Shown here: in pieces, positions 8,608 through 19,203 of the stretch
Layout: each line of letters starts with the position of its first letter
Position numbering within the stretch: position 1 is the first letter of the stretch
DNA from: Pseudomonas sp. R4-35-07
GTDB taxonomy: Bacteria; Pseudomonadota; Gammaproteobacteria; Pseudomonadales; Pseudomonadaceae
Length of the DNA: 64,000 bases
NCBI RefSeq assembly: GCF_003852235.1
Contig: NZ_CP027732.1
Coordinates: forward strand, 5,580,001-5,644,000
Direction: 5' to 3'
Program-made: the position numbers and the translations under genes
Notes under the pieces: generated by a model
Told to the model about the DNA's origin: nothing
What the model saw: the letters and a program-made list of their open reading frames with translations, nothing else
The model's database searches: none

Positions 8608-8936
8608 ACCGCTCCCCTTGAATCAGGAATCAGAACTTCACTGCTCTGAATTCGTACGATCGGTCCGGCTGGCGGGCGGTGGCGGTCAATGTGTTGGTGA
8701 TTGACAGAAGATCGGTAGTCCGTTGAGATATAGCTTAATGATATTTATGTAACAAATTAAATACCTTTAAAGAATAAGCGAAAGCATAAGCAAGCAGGTC
8801 CACTTGTCAGGATTGAGGGCAACAATCCGCTACTTTCAGCCCCGGTTCAGCCTGGGAATACGCCAAGCCGTCAATATGGCGCGCACAGAACGACCCACTT
8901 AGCCGCCCTTTACACCGACTATCGAGGTCGCCCCCC
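8608..8936. promoter_or_regulatory. Divergent promoter region with weak Fur-like site at 8734-8752
   Basis: This 329-nt gene-free interval separates the receptor from the outer-membrane protein gene. An A+T-rich core at about 8725-8790 should hold both promoters. The 19-mer at 8734-8752 agrees with the Fur consensus at about 11 positions by eye, which is suggestive but not decisive. Confidence 0.35.
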
Positions 8937-9419
8937 ATGAAGAAATTTCGATTGCCTGGCCTGTTACTCCTCGCCCAAGCCAGCACGGCATTGGCTGGCG
9001 AAAGGTTGGCTGCCGAGGACGACAAAGGCTTTTGGTACGCCCAGACCAGCGTCTATACCCGGCATTTCGCGCCGGACCTGGAGCACAACAATAACCAGGA
9101 CCTGATCGGCCTGGAGCGCAACGACGCTTCTGGTTCCGTGTATGGCGGGGCGACGTTTCGCAACTCATTCCGCCAGCGTTCGTACTACGCCTATGCGGGC
9201 AAGCGCTATGACATGGCTGAGTACCCGGTGTACCTGAAGGTCACGGGCGGAGCGATCCAAGGTTATCGCGGCAAATACCGCGACAAGATCCCACTGAACC
9301 GTTACGGCGTGGCGCCAGTGATCATTCCGTCCTTGGGCGCGTATTACGGGCCAGTGGCGGCGGAAGTGGTGCTGCTGGGGTTCAATGCGGCAATGGTGAC
9401 GACGGGGTTACGATTCTGA
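8937..9419 (+). CDS. Small predicted outer-membrane beta-barrel protein
   Basis: A 160-residue exported protein: signal peptide MKKFRLPGLLLLAQASTALA, then alternating polar/aromatic strands (FWYAQTSVYTRHF, RQRSYYAYAGKRYDMAEYP) and a C-terminal phenylalanine (TTGLRF), as needed for outer-membrane insertion. Its size fits an eight-stranded barrel. Homologues in Pseudomonas have, as I recall, been labelled sn-glycerol-3-phosphate transporter, but nothing in this sequence supports transport. The divergent arrangement with the TonB-dependent receptor may mean shared regulation. Confidence 0.7.
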   Translation: MKKFRLPGLLLLAQASTALAGERLAAEDDKGFWYAQTSVYTRHFAPDLEHNNNQDLIGLERNDASGSVYGGATFRNSFRQRSYYAYAGKRYDMAEYPVYLKVTGGAIQGYRGKYRDKIPLNRYGVAPVIIPSLGAYYGPVAAEVVLLGFNAAMVTTGLRF

Positions 9420-9497
9420 GCGGGCAAGGGCCATGCGCGCTGGTTTGCTCACGAATGCGCTGTGTCAGTCGACCTATTTGTAAACCGATCCATTGCA

Positions 9498-9521
9498 ATC
9501 GCGGGCAAGCCCACTCCCACA
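9498..9521. repeat. Single degenerate REP unit
   Basis: The stretch GGGCAAGCCCACTCCCACA matches one half of the REP doublets in this window (GGGCAAGCCCCCTCCCACA) with one change. No partner unit is seen nearby, so it is a solitary, decaying copy. Confidence 0.65.
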
Positions 9522-9557
9522 GGTTGATCGGCTGTTTACCCTGATGGTGTGATTTGC

Positions 9558-10526
9558 TCAAGGCCTCGGAGCGTAGGCAAACACGTCAGCGCGCATCTGG
9601 TGCGCATCCATACCGGCGTCGACCAATGCATCCAGCGTGCCGTAGATCATCGCCGGTGATCCACTGGCGTACACATGCACGGCCTTAAGGTCGGCAATGT
9701 CTTCGCACACGGCTTCATGCAGCAACCCGCAACGTCCTTCCCAACCGCACAGGTCACTGACGACTTTGTGCAGGAACAGGTTGGGCAGTTGCCGCCACTG
9801 ATCCCAGTGCTCGATCTCGTAGAAGTCTTCTGGGCGGCGCACGCCCCAGTACAGGTGCACCGGGTGCTTGAAGCCCGAAGCCCGGCAATGCTCGATCAGG
9901 CTGTGCATCTGAGCCATGCCGGTGCCAGCGGCGATCAGCACCAGCGGCCCGTCCGGCAACTGGGCCAGGTGAGTGTCACCGAACGGCAGTTCGATGCGGG
10001 CCATCTGATTGCGCTGGAGCTGGTCCAGCAGGTTGCGTGCGCTGTCTTCGCGGGCCAGTACGTGCAGTTCCAGCTCGCGTCCACAGTGAGGCGCCGAGGC
10101 CAGGGAAAACGCCGACTTCTCGCCGTTCTCACGTTCGATCATCAGGTATTGCCCGGCGTGGTAGCGCACGGCCTTGCCCGCCGGAGCGCGCAGGCGCACG
10201 CGCCATACATCGCCGCCGACTTCCACGCATTCGCTCAATTGGCACGACAACTTGCGCAACGGCAGCTCTCCCGGTGCCAGCACGCCATCCCACAAGACAA
10301 TACAATCTTCCAACGGCTCGGCGATGCAGGTGTAGAACTCACCATGGTCACGCACCTCTCCCGCCTGCTGCACCCGGCCCTCCACCAGCAGCGCCGCGCA
10401 CACGTGGCAGACGCCGTTGCGACAGGCCTGCGGGCATTCGTAGCCCAGGCGGCGCGCGCCGTCGAGAATTCGTTCGCCAGGGTCCAGTTCCAGGACCGCG
10501 CCGGAAGGTTGCAAGGTTACACGCAT
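9558..10526 (-). CDS. NAD(P)H-flavin/2Fe-2S oxidoreductase (AscD-like)
   Basis: A 322-residue three-domain reductase. An N-terminal plant-type 2Fe-2S ferredoxin domain has the Cys spacing CRNGVCHVC (residues 35-43) plus Cys 67. It is followed by an FAD domain (HAGQYLMIERENGEKSAFSLA) and an NAD-binding domain (VLIAAGTGMAQMHSLIEH). It is often annotated as CDP-6-deoxy-delta-3,4-glucoseen reductase, but the gene beside it is ubiD and not a deoxysugar gene. The start ATG at 10526 shares one base with the ubiD stop (TGATG), so the two are translationally coupled. Confidence 0.87.
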   Translation of the reverse strand: MRVTLQPSGAVLELDPGERILDGARRLGYECPQACRNGVCHVCAALLVEGRVQQAGEVRDHGEFYTCIAEPLEDCIVLWDGVLAPGELPLRKLSCQLSECVEVGGDVWRVRLRAPAGKAVRYHAGQYLMIERENGEKSAFSLASAPHCGRELELHVLAREDSARNLLDQLQRNQMARIELPFGDTHLAQLPDGPLVLIAAGTGMAQMHSLIEHCRASGFKHPVHLYWGVRRPEDFYEIEHWDQWRQLPNLFLHKVVSDLCGWEGRCGLLHEAVCEDIADLKAVHVYASGSPAMIYGTLDALVDAGMDAHQMRADVFAYAPRP

Positions 10527-11992
10527 CAATCTATTCCCAATTCTTTCCAGATTGCATCGACGCGAGCAGTCACTGCGTCATCCTTGACGATCACCCGGCC
10601 CCACTCGCGGGTGGTTTCACCCGGCCATTTGTGAGTGGCATCCAGGCCCATTTTCGATCCAAGGCCCGACACCGGCGAGGCAAAATCGAGGTAATCGATT
10701 GGCGTGTTGTCGATCATTACCGTGTCGCGCTTGGGGTCCATGCGCGTGGTAATGGCCCAGATCACGTCATTCCAGTCGCGGGCATTGATGTCGTCGTCGG
10801 TGACGATAACGAACTTGGTGTACATGAATTGTCGTAAAAACGACCACACGCCCAGCATTACCCGCTTGGCATGGCCCGGATACGACTTCTTCATGGTGAC
10901 GATGGCCATGCGGTACGAGCAACCTTCCGGCGGCAGGTAGAAGTCGGTGATTTCCGGAAACTGCTTTTGCAGGATAGGCACGAACACTTCGTTCAGCGCC
11001 ACGCCGAGAATGGCCGGCTCGTCTGGTGGCCGGCCGGTATAGGTGCTGTGGTAGATCGGTTTGATCCGATGGGTGATGCGCTCGACGGTGAACACCGGAA
11101 AGCTGTCGACTTCGTTGTAATAACCCGTGTGGTCACCGTAAGGCCCTTCATCGGCCATCTCACCGGGGTGAATCACACCCTCGAGGATGATTTCGGCGGT
11201 GGCTGGCACTTGCAGGTCATTACCACGGCACTTCACCAATTCGGTGCGGTTGCCGCGCAGCAGGCCGGCAAAGGCGTATTCGGACAGGCTGTCCGGCACT
11301 GGCGTCACGGCGCCCAGGATGGTGGCAGGGTCGGCGCCGAGGGCCACGGACACCGGGAACGGCTGGCCCGGATGCTTTTCACACCACTCGCGAAAGTCCA
11401 GGGCGCCGCCACGGTGGCTCAGCCAGCGCATAATCACTTTATTGCGGCCGATCACTTGCTGACGGTAGATGCCGAGGTTCTGGCGGTCCTTGTTCGGGCC
11501 CTTGGTGACAGTCAGGCCCCAGGTGATCAGCGGGCCGACATCGCCGGGCCAGCAGGTCTGCACCGGGAGCATGGCCAAGTCGACGTCATCGCCTTCGATG
11601 ATTACTTCCTGGCACACCGCGTCCTTGACCACCTTCGGCGCCATGGCAATGATCTTGCGAAAGATCGGCAGCTTCGACCAGGCGTCCTTCAAGCCTTTGG
11701 GCGGCTCGGGCTCCTTGAGGAAGGCCAGCAGCTTGCCGATCTCGCGCAGCTCGCTGACCGCCTCGGCGCCCATGCCAAAGGCGACGCGTTCGGGGGTGCC
11801 GAACAGGTTGCCGAGCACCGGGATGTCAAAGCCGGTCGGGTTCTCGAACAGCAGCGCCGGGCCCTTGTTGCGCAAGGTGCGGTCGCAAATCTCAGTCATT
11901 TCCAGTACCGGTGAAATCGGCATCTGGATACGTTTCAACTCTCCGCGCTGCTCAAGTTGCTGCACGAAATCCCGAAGATCCTTGAATTTCAT
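10526..11992 (-). CDS. ubiD: 4-hydroxy-3-polyprenylbenzoate decarboxylase
   Basis: Catalyses decarboxylation of 4-hydroxy-3-octaprenyl-benzoate in ubiquinone synthesis, using prenylated FMN supplied by UbiX. The 488-residue protein starts [20 protein letters not shown], the standard UbiD N-terminus, and contains the core segments [19 protein letters not shown] and [17 protein letters not shown] [15 protein letters not shown]. The ATG at 11992 is preferred to one four codons upstream. It forms an operon with the downstream reductase. Confidence 0.95.
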   Translation of the reverse strand: MKFKDLRDFVQQLEQRGELKRIQMPISPVLEMTEICDRTLRNKGPALLFENPTGFDIPVLGNLFGTPERVAFGMGAEAVSELREIGKLLAFLKEPEPPKGLKDAWSKLPIFRKIIAMAPKVVKDAVCQEVIIEGDDVDLAMLPVQTCWPGDVGPLITWGLTVTKGPNKDRQNLGIYRQQVIGRNKVIMRWLSHRGGALDFREWCEKHPGQPFPVSVALGADPATILGAVTPVPDSLSEYAFAGLLRGNRTELVKCRGNDLQVPATAEIILEGVIHPGEMADEGPYGDHTGYYNEVDSFPVFTVERITHRIKPIYHSTYTGRPPDEPAILGVALNEVFVPILQKQFPEITDFYLPPEGCSYRMAIVTMKKSYPGHAKRVMLGVWSFLRQFMYTKFVIVTDDDINARDWNDVIWAITTRMDPKRDTVMIDNTPIDYLDFASPVSGLGSKMGLDATHKWPGETTREWGRVIVKDDAVTARVDAIWKELGID

Positions 11993-12051
11993 TAACCATG
12001 CCACCCGTAAAATAGGCGTACATCCTACCTGCTCTAGAGGCGGCTGGCAGC

Positions 12052-14034
12052 TTAATTGGCCGTCAACCCCCGTGATTGCAGCGATCTGAACAACGGCTCC
12101 AGGAAGGCCTCGATGTGCCGCGCGCCTACGTCGGAAAGGTGGTTATCGTCGGTGTACAGCGCGCGGCCATTGAGTTCCACCCGGCACAAGCCGTCGGTGC
12201 CGCACAGCAAGGGCGCGGGGTCCAGCACCCTGACACCGCTGTCGGCCGCCGCCAGCTCGTCGAACAGCTGGGAAATAAAGGCCTGGCGCTTCACATGCTC
12301 GGCCACGGCGAGCCCTTCACCGTCCACCGGCCGGTTCATCATCGCCAGGCGACTGAGGCGGTAAGGCACGATGATTTCCTGCAGCGGCACCTCCTTGACC
12401 AGCCAGACCTTATGCCCGGCAGCGCGCAGCGCCTGGATGCGCTCGCGCAGGCCCTGGGCAAAGCGCTGCTCGGCGATAGCACGCACATACTCGCCGGTGC
12501 TGGGGTCCTTGAGCGCATGCTCTTTGTCACCCGACATCTGCCCATAGACATACAGGCTCCAGCGCGCCGCCAGCACCACATCGCTGAATTTTTTCTCGGC
12601 CATCGCCTTCTCGACGCGACGGTTGAAATGCGCGCACCGGGCAATGTTCTCCAGGCCATCCAACGGAATACAGCCCGCGAAGCTGGCTTCAACCAAGCTG
12701 ATATCGTGGCGATCAGCGCCCTCTTTGAGTGCCGGAATCAGCGCGGTAGCATGGCTGTCACCCCATACCAGCGCCGAGACGGACTGGGTTGGCGGACCAA
12801 AGTGGCAGAACAACCGCTCGTCGGGTGTGTCTTTGTCAGCCATGCACGCCAGCAGGTCCGGGCTCCATTTTTTCGCCTGAGCAAAACGCAACGCCTGTTC
12901 GGACAACCGTGAAGGCACACCGTCGAATTCACGTATCGCAAGGCCCGTAAAGCCCAGCCCCAGGATGCCGACCACGGCTGCCGCCAGAATTGCCTTGCGG
13001 GCGGCCAACAAGCGCTTTTCCCGGAACGGCGTTTCCACGAAGCGCCAGGACAAGTAGCCCAGCACCAACGAGAGCAGCATCAACCCGGCCAATTCCAGGG
13101 TGCTCAAGCCATCCACCGCAGCATAGTTGGCGTACACGAACACCGGCCAATGCCAGAGGTACCAGGAATAGGAAATCAGCCCGATCCCGACCATCAGCCG
13201 CGTACTCAACAGGCGTCCGACCCAGGTGTGTTGCTGCCCGTTGGCCCAGATCAGCCCGACCACACCCAGCACCGGCAATAGCGCGGTCGCGCCGGGGAAA
13301 GGGGTTTTCGCGTCGTAACCCAATACGGCGATCAGAATCAGTGCCAGGGAGGCCAGGCTGACCCCTTGCGCCAGGGCGGGCGAGGCGCGCCACTCATATT
13401 TGGGCAGCACCGCCAGCATCGCGCCGGCCAGCAACTCCCAGGCCCGCAGGTGCAGCAGGAAAAACGCTTTTTGCGGCTCATGCTCAACCGCCCAGACGCT
13501 CATGCCAAAGGAGCCCAGCAACACCGCGAACAGCGCCAGGCGCCAGTGTTTCAGGCGGCTTGAAAGCAACGTGAGCAGCAGCGGGAAGACAATATAGAAC
13601 TGCTCTTCTACCGCCAGCGACCAGGTATGCAGCAGCGGCTTGATGTCAGAGGACGCATCAAAGTAGCCATGCTGGCGCGCGAACAGCAAATTTGAGGTAA
13701 AGGTCACCTGATAGTGCGCCGACCGCCCCAACTCCTCATAGTCCTTGGGCGCCAACAGGAACCAGCCCACCGCCAGTGTCGCTGCAATCATTACAAACAG
13801 CGCCGGCAGGATGCGCCGTGCGCGGCGGGCCCAGAAATCAATGAAACTGAAGCGTCCGGCCTGGCGCTCGCGCCAGATAATGGACGTGATCAGAAAACCG
13901 GAAATAACGAAGAAGACGTCAACGCCAACGAAACCGCCGATAAGGCCAGGAACGCCGAAGTGAAACAACACGACGGCGAGGACAGCGATGGCACGCAGGC
14001 CATCGATGTCTCTGCGGTAAGCAAGAGTGGTCAT
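12052..14034 (-). CDS. OafA/YrhL-type acyltransferase with SGNH domain
   Basis: A 660-residue inner-membrane protein likely to O-acetylate a surface glycan such as O-antigen. The N-terminal acyltransferase-3 domain begins [20 protein letters not shown] with the conserved Arg and His, and has about ten membrane segments up to residue ~370. The C-terminal periplasmic SGNH domain shows the [10 protein letters not shown] nucleophile block near residue 425 and a [10 protein letters not shown] block with the catalytic Asp/His. It lies between ubiD and rho, the position of the P. aeruginosa homologue. Confidence 0.9.
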   Translation of the reverse strand: MTTLAYRRDIDGLRAIAVLAVVLFHFGVPGLIGGFVGVDVFFVISGFLITSIIWRERQAGRFSFIDFWARRARRILPALFVMIAATLAVGWFLLAPKDYEELGRSAHYQVTFTSNLLFARQHGYFDASSDIKPLLHTWSLAVEEQFYIVFPLLLTLLSSRLKHWRLALFAVLLGSFGMSVWAVEHEPQKAFFLLHLRAWELLAGAMLAVLPKYEWRASPALAQGVSLASLALILIAVLGYDAKTPFPGATALLPVLGVVGLIWANGQQHTWVGRLLSTRLMVGIGLISYSWYLWHWPVFVYANYAAVDGLSTLELAGLMLLSLVLGYLSWRFVETPFREKRLLAARKAILAAAVVGILGLGFTGLAIREFDGVPSRLSEQALRFAQAKKWSPDLLACMADKDTPDERLFCHFGPPTQSVSALVWGDSHATALIPALKEGADRHDISLVEASFAGCIPLDGLENIARCAHFNRRVEKAMAEKKFSDVVLAARWSLYVYGQMSGDKEHALKDPSTGEYVRAIAEQRFAQGLRERIQALRAAGHKVWLVKEVPLQEIIVPYRLSRLAMMNRPVDGEGLAVAEHVKRQAFISQLFDELAAADSGVRVLDPAPLLCGTDGLCRVELNGRALYTDDNHLSDVGARHIEAFLEPLFRSLQSRGLTAN

Positions 14035-14138
14035 AAGAATTGTGGTCAGTCTGTGACGAAAGGAGTGAGCGTAGTCGCGCGTACAATTTTTGTTACTTAA
14101 CGGACACTTATGCCATAAAACCCGATGAATCTCGACGC

Positions 14139-14172
14139 AAAAAAAATGGCGCCCCCTTGGGGCGCCATTTTT
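14139..14172 (-). terminator. Rho-independent terminator of rho
   Basis: A 12-bp perfect stem (AAATGGCGCCCC) with a 3-nt loop is followed on the minus strand by a run of T. It lies 19 nt after the rho stop. Confidence 0.88.
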
Positions 14173-14190
14173 CGGACCTGAAACGCGGTG

Positions 14191-15450
<1,260 letters not shown>

Positions 15451-15646
15451 ATAGGAATGACGTAATCATTTATGGAGGGGGGAAATTAAGCTTTTGGCTT
15501 AATGAGGCCGCGCCGCAGAGAAGGCGACAGGATCGCGTACTAATCGAAAAGGAATGCGTCGGCGACGGCTTGCAGGGGGCAGTGGAGAAACCAGTGCGGG
15601 GCCGAATGTACCACCTGAATTTCGGAGCGTCTAGCCCTGTTTTACG

Positions 15647-15676
15647 AAAAAGCCCCGAGATTTTCGGGGCTTTTTT
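15647..15676 (-). terminator. Rho-independent terminator of trxA
   Basis: The stem AAAAGCCCCGA / TTCGGGGCTTTT with a short loop and flanking T run on the minus strand begins 9 nt after the trxA stop. It separates trxA from rho transcription. Confidence 0.9.
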
Positions 15677-15684
15677 GGCGACGC

Positions 15685-16014
15685 TTAGATGTTGGCGTCG
15701 AGGAAAGCTTGCAGCTGGGACTTCGACAGCGCACCTACTTTAGTGGCTTCGACGTTGCCGTTCTTGAACAGCATCAACGTCGGAATACCACGCACGCCGT
15801 GCTTGGCCGGGGTTTCCTGGTTCTCGTCGATGTTCAGTTTGGCAATGGTCAACTTGCCTTCGTAAGTGGTTGCAATGTCGTCCAGGACCGGAGCGATCAT
15901 TTTGCAAGGGCCGCACCATTCGGCCCAGTAGTCAACCAGCACCGGGCCGGCAGCCTTGAGTACTTCGGCCTCAAAGGTCGCGTCGGTGACGTGCTTGATA
16001 AGATCGTTGCTCAT
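15685..16014 (-). CDS. trxA: Thioredoxin 1
   Basis: A cytosolic dithiol reductant for ribonucleotide reductase and other targets. The 109-residue protein has the active site WCGPC with Cys 34 and 37, and the cis-proline loop RGIPTLMLF. The start at 16014 ([14 protein letters not shown]) is the standard thioredoxin N-terminus; an upstream in-frame ATG at 16056 would add 14 unlikely residues. Confidence 0.97.
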   Translation of the reverse strand: MSNDLIKHVTDATFEAEVLKAAGPVLVDYWAEWCGPCKMIAPVLDDIATTYEGKLTIAKLNIDENQETPAKHGVRGIPTLMLFKNGNVEATKVGALSKSQLQAFLDANI

Positions 16015-16134
16015 GGATGTCTCCGGAATGTAAGCAAAAAAAACGTTGCCCATCATAGCCGCCCTTCCCCCGTTCAGGAAGCCGCCTCTGATTGAGTCTT
16101 GCTATGGCGACGCATGACTTTGCATATCGCCGGT

Positions 16135-16830
16135 TCACGGCGCGACAGGTGTGACGAAGGCAATACCCGTGCGCAATGCGGCATTACGTACATGTTCCTG
16201 CATGGTTTTCTGCGCCGCCGCACTGGTGCGCCGGGCCAGGGCACGCAAAATCCTGCGATGCTCCTGCCAGGTTTCCATGGCGCGCTCTGGCCGGATGAAC
16301 GGTAGTTTCTGGCTTTCCAGGAATACATCGGCGCTGGCGCTCAGAATGCTCACCATCGCCTGGTTGCCGCTGGCCAGCAGGATGCGCTGGTGAAACTTGA
16401 AGTCCAGCCGGGCGGCAGCTTCAAAGTCACCCGCTTTGAGCACCTTGCGCATCGCCTCGACATTGTCTTCCAGGCTGTCGAGCTCGTCGGTGGTCAATGT
16501 GACCGCCGCCAACCCTGCCGCGAACCCTTCCAGGGCGTAACGCAGTTGGAAGATCTCCAGCGGCGTGGCCTGCGCCGCAAACGGCCAGGCGAGTTCGGAC
16601 GGTGGGTCCGGCGCCTGCACAAACACGCCCTTGCCCGGCTGCACACTCACCACACCCAAGGCGCTCAAGGACGATAACGCCTCACGCAACGATGCCCGGC
16701 TCACGCCCAACCGCACCGCCAGATCGCGTTGCGAGGGCAATGCATCGCCCGGCCCGAAACCCTGCTCCTTGATCAGTTTGCGGATGGCCTGCAGGGCCGC
16801 TTCCGGTACGGCTTGGGCGATGGAATTCAT
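16135..16830 (-). CDS. FadR-subfamily GntR transcriptional regulator (FCD domain)
   Basis: A 231-residue DNA-binding regulator. The winged helix spans about residues 10-75 (GDALPSQRDLAVRLGVSRAS, then REALSSLSALGVV), followed by the all-helical FCD effector domain with metal-type histidines (DFKFHQRILLASGN, EHRRILRAL). Regulators of this type usually sense a carboxylate or amino acid. It is divergent from the ABC transporter operon at 17085, so it probably represses that operon and itself. Confidence 0.88.
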   Translation of the reverse strand: MNSIAQAVPEAALQAIRKLIKEQGFGPGDALPSQRDLAVRLGVSRASLREALSSLSALGVVSVQPGKGVFVQAPDPPSELAWPFAAQATPLEIFQLRYALEGFAAGLAAVTLTTDELDSLEDNVEAMRKVLKAGDFEAAARLDFKFHQRILLASGNQAMVSILSASADVFLESQKLPFIRPERAMETWQEHRRILRALARRTSAAAQKTMQEHVRNAALRTGIAFVTPVAP

Positions 16831-16849
16831 AAAAACTCAAGGTTCCAGT

Positions 16850-16867
16850 CAACTGAGCGACTAGTTG
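16850..16867. promoter_or_regulatory. Candidate GntR operator CAACT-N8-AGTTG
   Basis: A 5-bp dyad lies 20 nt upstream of the regulator's start codon. A second candidate in the same interval is the direct repeat GACCA-N4-GACCA at 16965-16978, nearer the transporter operon. Either could be the regulator's site; the evidence is symmetry and position only. Confidence 0.3.
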
Positions 16868-17084
16868 TAAAGCTATTCACGCCTGCCGGCAAGCCACGCC
16901 CCAAAGGGGCTCGCGGGGTTTTTACGGCGCTCGAAAAGGGTGCGAAAAGTTTAATGACTGTTCAGACCAGTAAGACCATCCCACCTCAACGGATCCGTGC
17001 CTTACAGACAATTCCATGAGCGCTGGCATGGGCTGTGCACTGGGCAAACTCAGAAAATTCCTTCGCCCTTCTCGGAGAGTTGCC

Positions 17085-17870
17085 ATGACCAAGCGCTACA
17101 GCGCCCTGCTCACTGCCCTGTTTGCCAGCCTGATGCTGAGCCAGGCACCCGCCCAGGCCAACGGTTTGGACGACATTGTTGCCCGAGGCACCCTCAAGGT
17201 CGCCGTGCCGCAGGACTTCCCGCCGTTCGGCTCGGTGGGCCCCGACATGAAACCCCGCGGCCTGGACATCGACACCGCCAAGCTGCTGGCCGACCAGCTC
17301 AAGGTCAAGCTGGAGCTGACTCCGGTCAATAGCACCAACCGCATCCCCTTCCTCACCACCGGCAAGGTCGACCTGGTGATCTCCAGCCTGGGCAAGAACC
17401 CCGAACGCGAAAAAGTCATCGATTTCTCCAAGGCCTACGCGCCTTTCTACCTCGCCGTGTTCGGCCCGCCTGACGCGGCGATCAGCACCACCGACGACCT
17501 CAAGGGCAAGACCATCAGCGTGACCCGTGGCGCCATCGAGGACATCGAGCTGACGGCTGTCGCGCCCAAAGAGGCGACCATCAAGCGCTTTGAAGACAAC
17601 AATTCGACCATCGCCGCCTACCTGGCCGGCCAGGTCGACCTGATCGCCAGCGGCAACGTGGTGATGGTGGCGATCAGCGAGCGCAACCCGAAACGCGTAC
17701 CGGCGCTGAAGGTGAAGCTCAAGGACTCCCCGGTGTACGTGGGTGTGAACAAGAACGAGCCGGCGTTGCTGGAGAAGGTCAACCAGATACTGGTCGCGGC
17801 GAAGGCTGATGGCAGCTTGGAAAAGAACGCTATGCAGTGGCTCAAAGAGCCGCTGCCGGCTGATTTGTGA
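17085..17870 (+). CDS. ABC transporter periplasmic substrate-binding protein (polar amino acid family 3)
   Basis: A 261-residue exported protein with signal peptide MTKRYSALLTALFASLMLSQ, cleaved near AQA-NG. The mature start (LDDIVARGTLKVAVPQDFPP) and the segments LDIDTAKLLADQLKVKLEL and TTGKVDLVISSLGKNPERE are typical of family-3 binding proteins for amino acids. The ATG at 17085 follows GGAGAG. It is the first gene of a four-gene import operon with two permeases and an ATPase. The exact ligand cannot be read from the sequence. Confidence 0.9.
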   Translation: MTKRYSALLTALFASLMLSQAPAQANGLDDIVARGTLKVAVPQDFPPFGSVGPDMKPRGLDIDTAKLLADQLKVKLELTPVNSTNRIPFLTTGKVDLVISSLGKNPEREKVIDFSKAYAPFYLAVFGPPDAAISTTDDLKGKTISVTRGAIEDIELTAVAPKEATIKRFEDNNSTIAAYLAGQVDLIASGNVVMVAISERNPKRVPALKVKLKDSPVYVGVNKNEPALLEKVNQILVAAKADGSLEKNAMQWLKEPLPADL

Positions 17871-17887
17871 CGCGACGGAGCTGACTG

Positions 17888-18556
17888 ATGGCGTATCAAT
17901 TCGACTTTGTACCGGTGCTGGCCAACACCGACCTGTTGTTACGCGGCGCCCTGTTTACCCTTGAGCTGACGGCTATCGGCGCACTGCTGGGAGTGGCCCT
18001 GGGCACCGTCGGTGCGGTCGTGCGGGCATGGAAGATTCAGCCGTTCGCCTGGTGCTTTGGCGTGTATGTCGAGTTGATCCGCAACACGCCCTTTCTGGTG
18101 CAGCTGTTTTTCATCTTCTTCGGCCTGCCGTCCCTGGGCTTGAAAATCACCGAGTGGCAAGCTGCCGTACTGGCGATGGTGATCAACCTGGGGGCCTACT
18201 CCACGGAGATCATCCGTGCCGGCATCCAAGCCATACCGCGCGGGCAACTGGAGGCTGCGGCGGCATTGGCCATGACGCGTTTCGAAGCGTTTCGCCATGT
18301 GGTGCTGCTGCCGGCACTGGGCAAGGTGTGGCCGGCCCTGAGCAGCCAGATCATCATCGTGATGCTGGGCTCGGCAGTCTGTTCGCAGATCGCTACCGAA
18401 GAGCTGAGCTTTGCCGCCAACTTCATCCAGTCGCGCAATTTCCGCGCTTTTGAAACCTATGCCCTTACCACCCTGGTGTACCTGTGCATGGCGTTGATGA
18501 TTCGCCAGTTGCTCAACTGGATCGGCCGCCGCTATGTGATGAGGAACAGCCGATGA
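17888..18556 (+). CDS. Amino-acid ABC transporter permease (HisM family), first subunit
   Basis: A 222-residue inner-membrane permease with about five membrane segments. The motif VYVELIRNTPFLVQLFFIFF near residues 60-80 is the family hallmark, and the EAA loop that contacts the ATPase is present as GQLEAAAALAMTRFEAFRHV. It starts 17 nt after the binding-protein stop. Its stop overlaps the next permease's start in ATGA, indicating translational coupling. Confidence 0.92.
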   Translation: MAYQFDFVPVLANTDLLLRGALFTLELTAIGALLGVALGTVGAVVRAWKIQPFAWCFGVYVELIRNTPFLVQLFFIFFGLPSLGLKITEWQAAVLAMVINLGAYSTEIIRAGIQAIPRGQLEAAAALAMTRFEAFRHVVLLPALGKVWPALSSQIIIVMLGSAVCSQIATEELSFAANFIQSRNFRAFETYALTTLVYLCMALMIRQLLNWIGRRYVMRNSR

Positions 18557-19203
18557 GTGATTTTTCCTTCTGGGACATCGTGCGCAACCTGCTCACCGGC
18601 CTGCAATGGACGCTGTTGCTGTCGCTGGTGGCGTTCATAGGCGGCGGTTTGATCGGCCTGCTGGTGATGGCGATGCGCATCAGTCACAAGGCATTCCCGC
18701 GCAACGTCGCCCGCACCTATATCGAACTGTTCCAGGGCACGCCGCTGCTGATGCAACTGTTCCTGGTGTTTTTCGGTGTGGCATTGCTCGGGGTGGATAT
18801 TTCGCCCTGGCTGGCGGCGGCCATCGCCCTGACCCTGTTTACCAGCGCCTACCTTGCCGAAATCTGGCGCGGCTGCGTTGACTCCATTGCCCACGGGCAA
18901 TGGGAGGCATCGGCCAGCCTGGCGCTCAACCCCCTTGAACAACTGCGCTACGTGATCCTGCCACAGGCCCTGCGCATTGCCGTGGCGCCGACAGTGGGGT
19001 TTTCGGTGCAGGTGGTCAAAGGCACCGCTGTGACTTCGATCATCGGCTTTACCGAACTGACCAAGACCGGCGGCATGCTCGCCAATGCCACCTTCGAACC
19101 CTTCATGGTCTACGGCCTGGTGGCCCTCGGTTACTTCCTGCTCTGCTACCCCTTGTCCCTCAGTGCGCGCTACCTGGAAAGGAGACTGCATGCCTCTGCT
19201 TAG
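18553..19203 (+). CDS. Amino-acid ABC transporter permease, second subunit
   Basis: A 216-residue paralogue of the preceding permease, with RTYIELFQGTPLLMQLFLVF and the EAA loop GQWEASASLALNPLEQLRYV. The two proteins should form the heterodimeric membrane channel. The start ATG at 18553 lies in the ATGA overlap with the previous stop and follows GAGGAA. The gene overlaps the ATPase start by 14 nt. Confidence 0.92.
   Translation: MSDFSFWDIVRNLLTGLQWTLLLSLVAFIGGGLIGLLVMAMRISHKAFPRNVARTYIELFQGTPLLMQLFLVFFGVALLGVDISPWLAAAIALTLFTSAYLAEIWRGCVDSIAHGQWEASASLALNPLEQLRYVILPQALRIAVAPTVGFSVQVVKGTAVTSIIGFTELTKTGGMLANATFEPFMVYGLVALGYFLLCYPLSLSARYLERRLHASA

Noticed and set aside
9558..10526. Deoxysugar (ascarylose) pathway suggested by similarity to CDP-6-deoxy-glucoseen reductase
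   Set aside because: No sugar nucleotide genes are adjacent; the gene is coupled to ubiD, and the three-domain layout is common to many flavin reductases.
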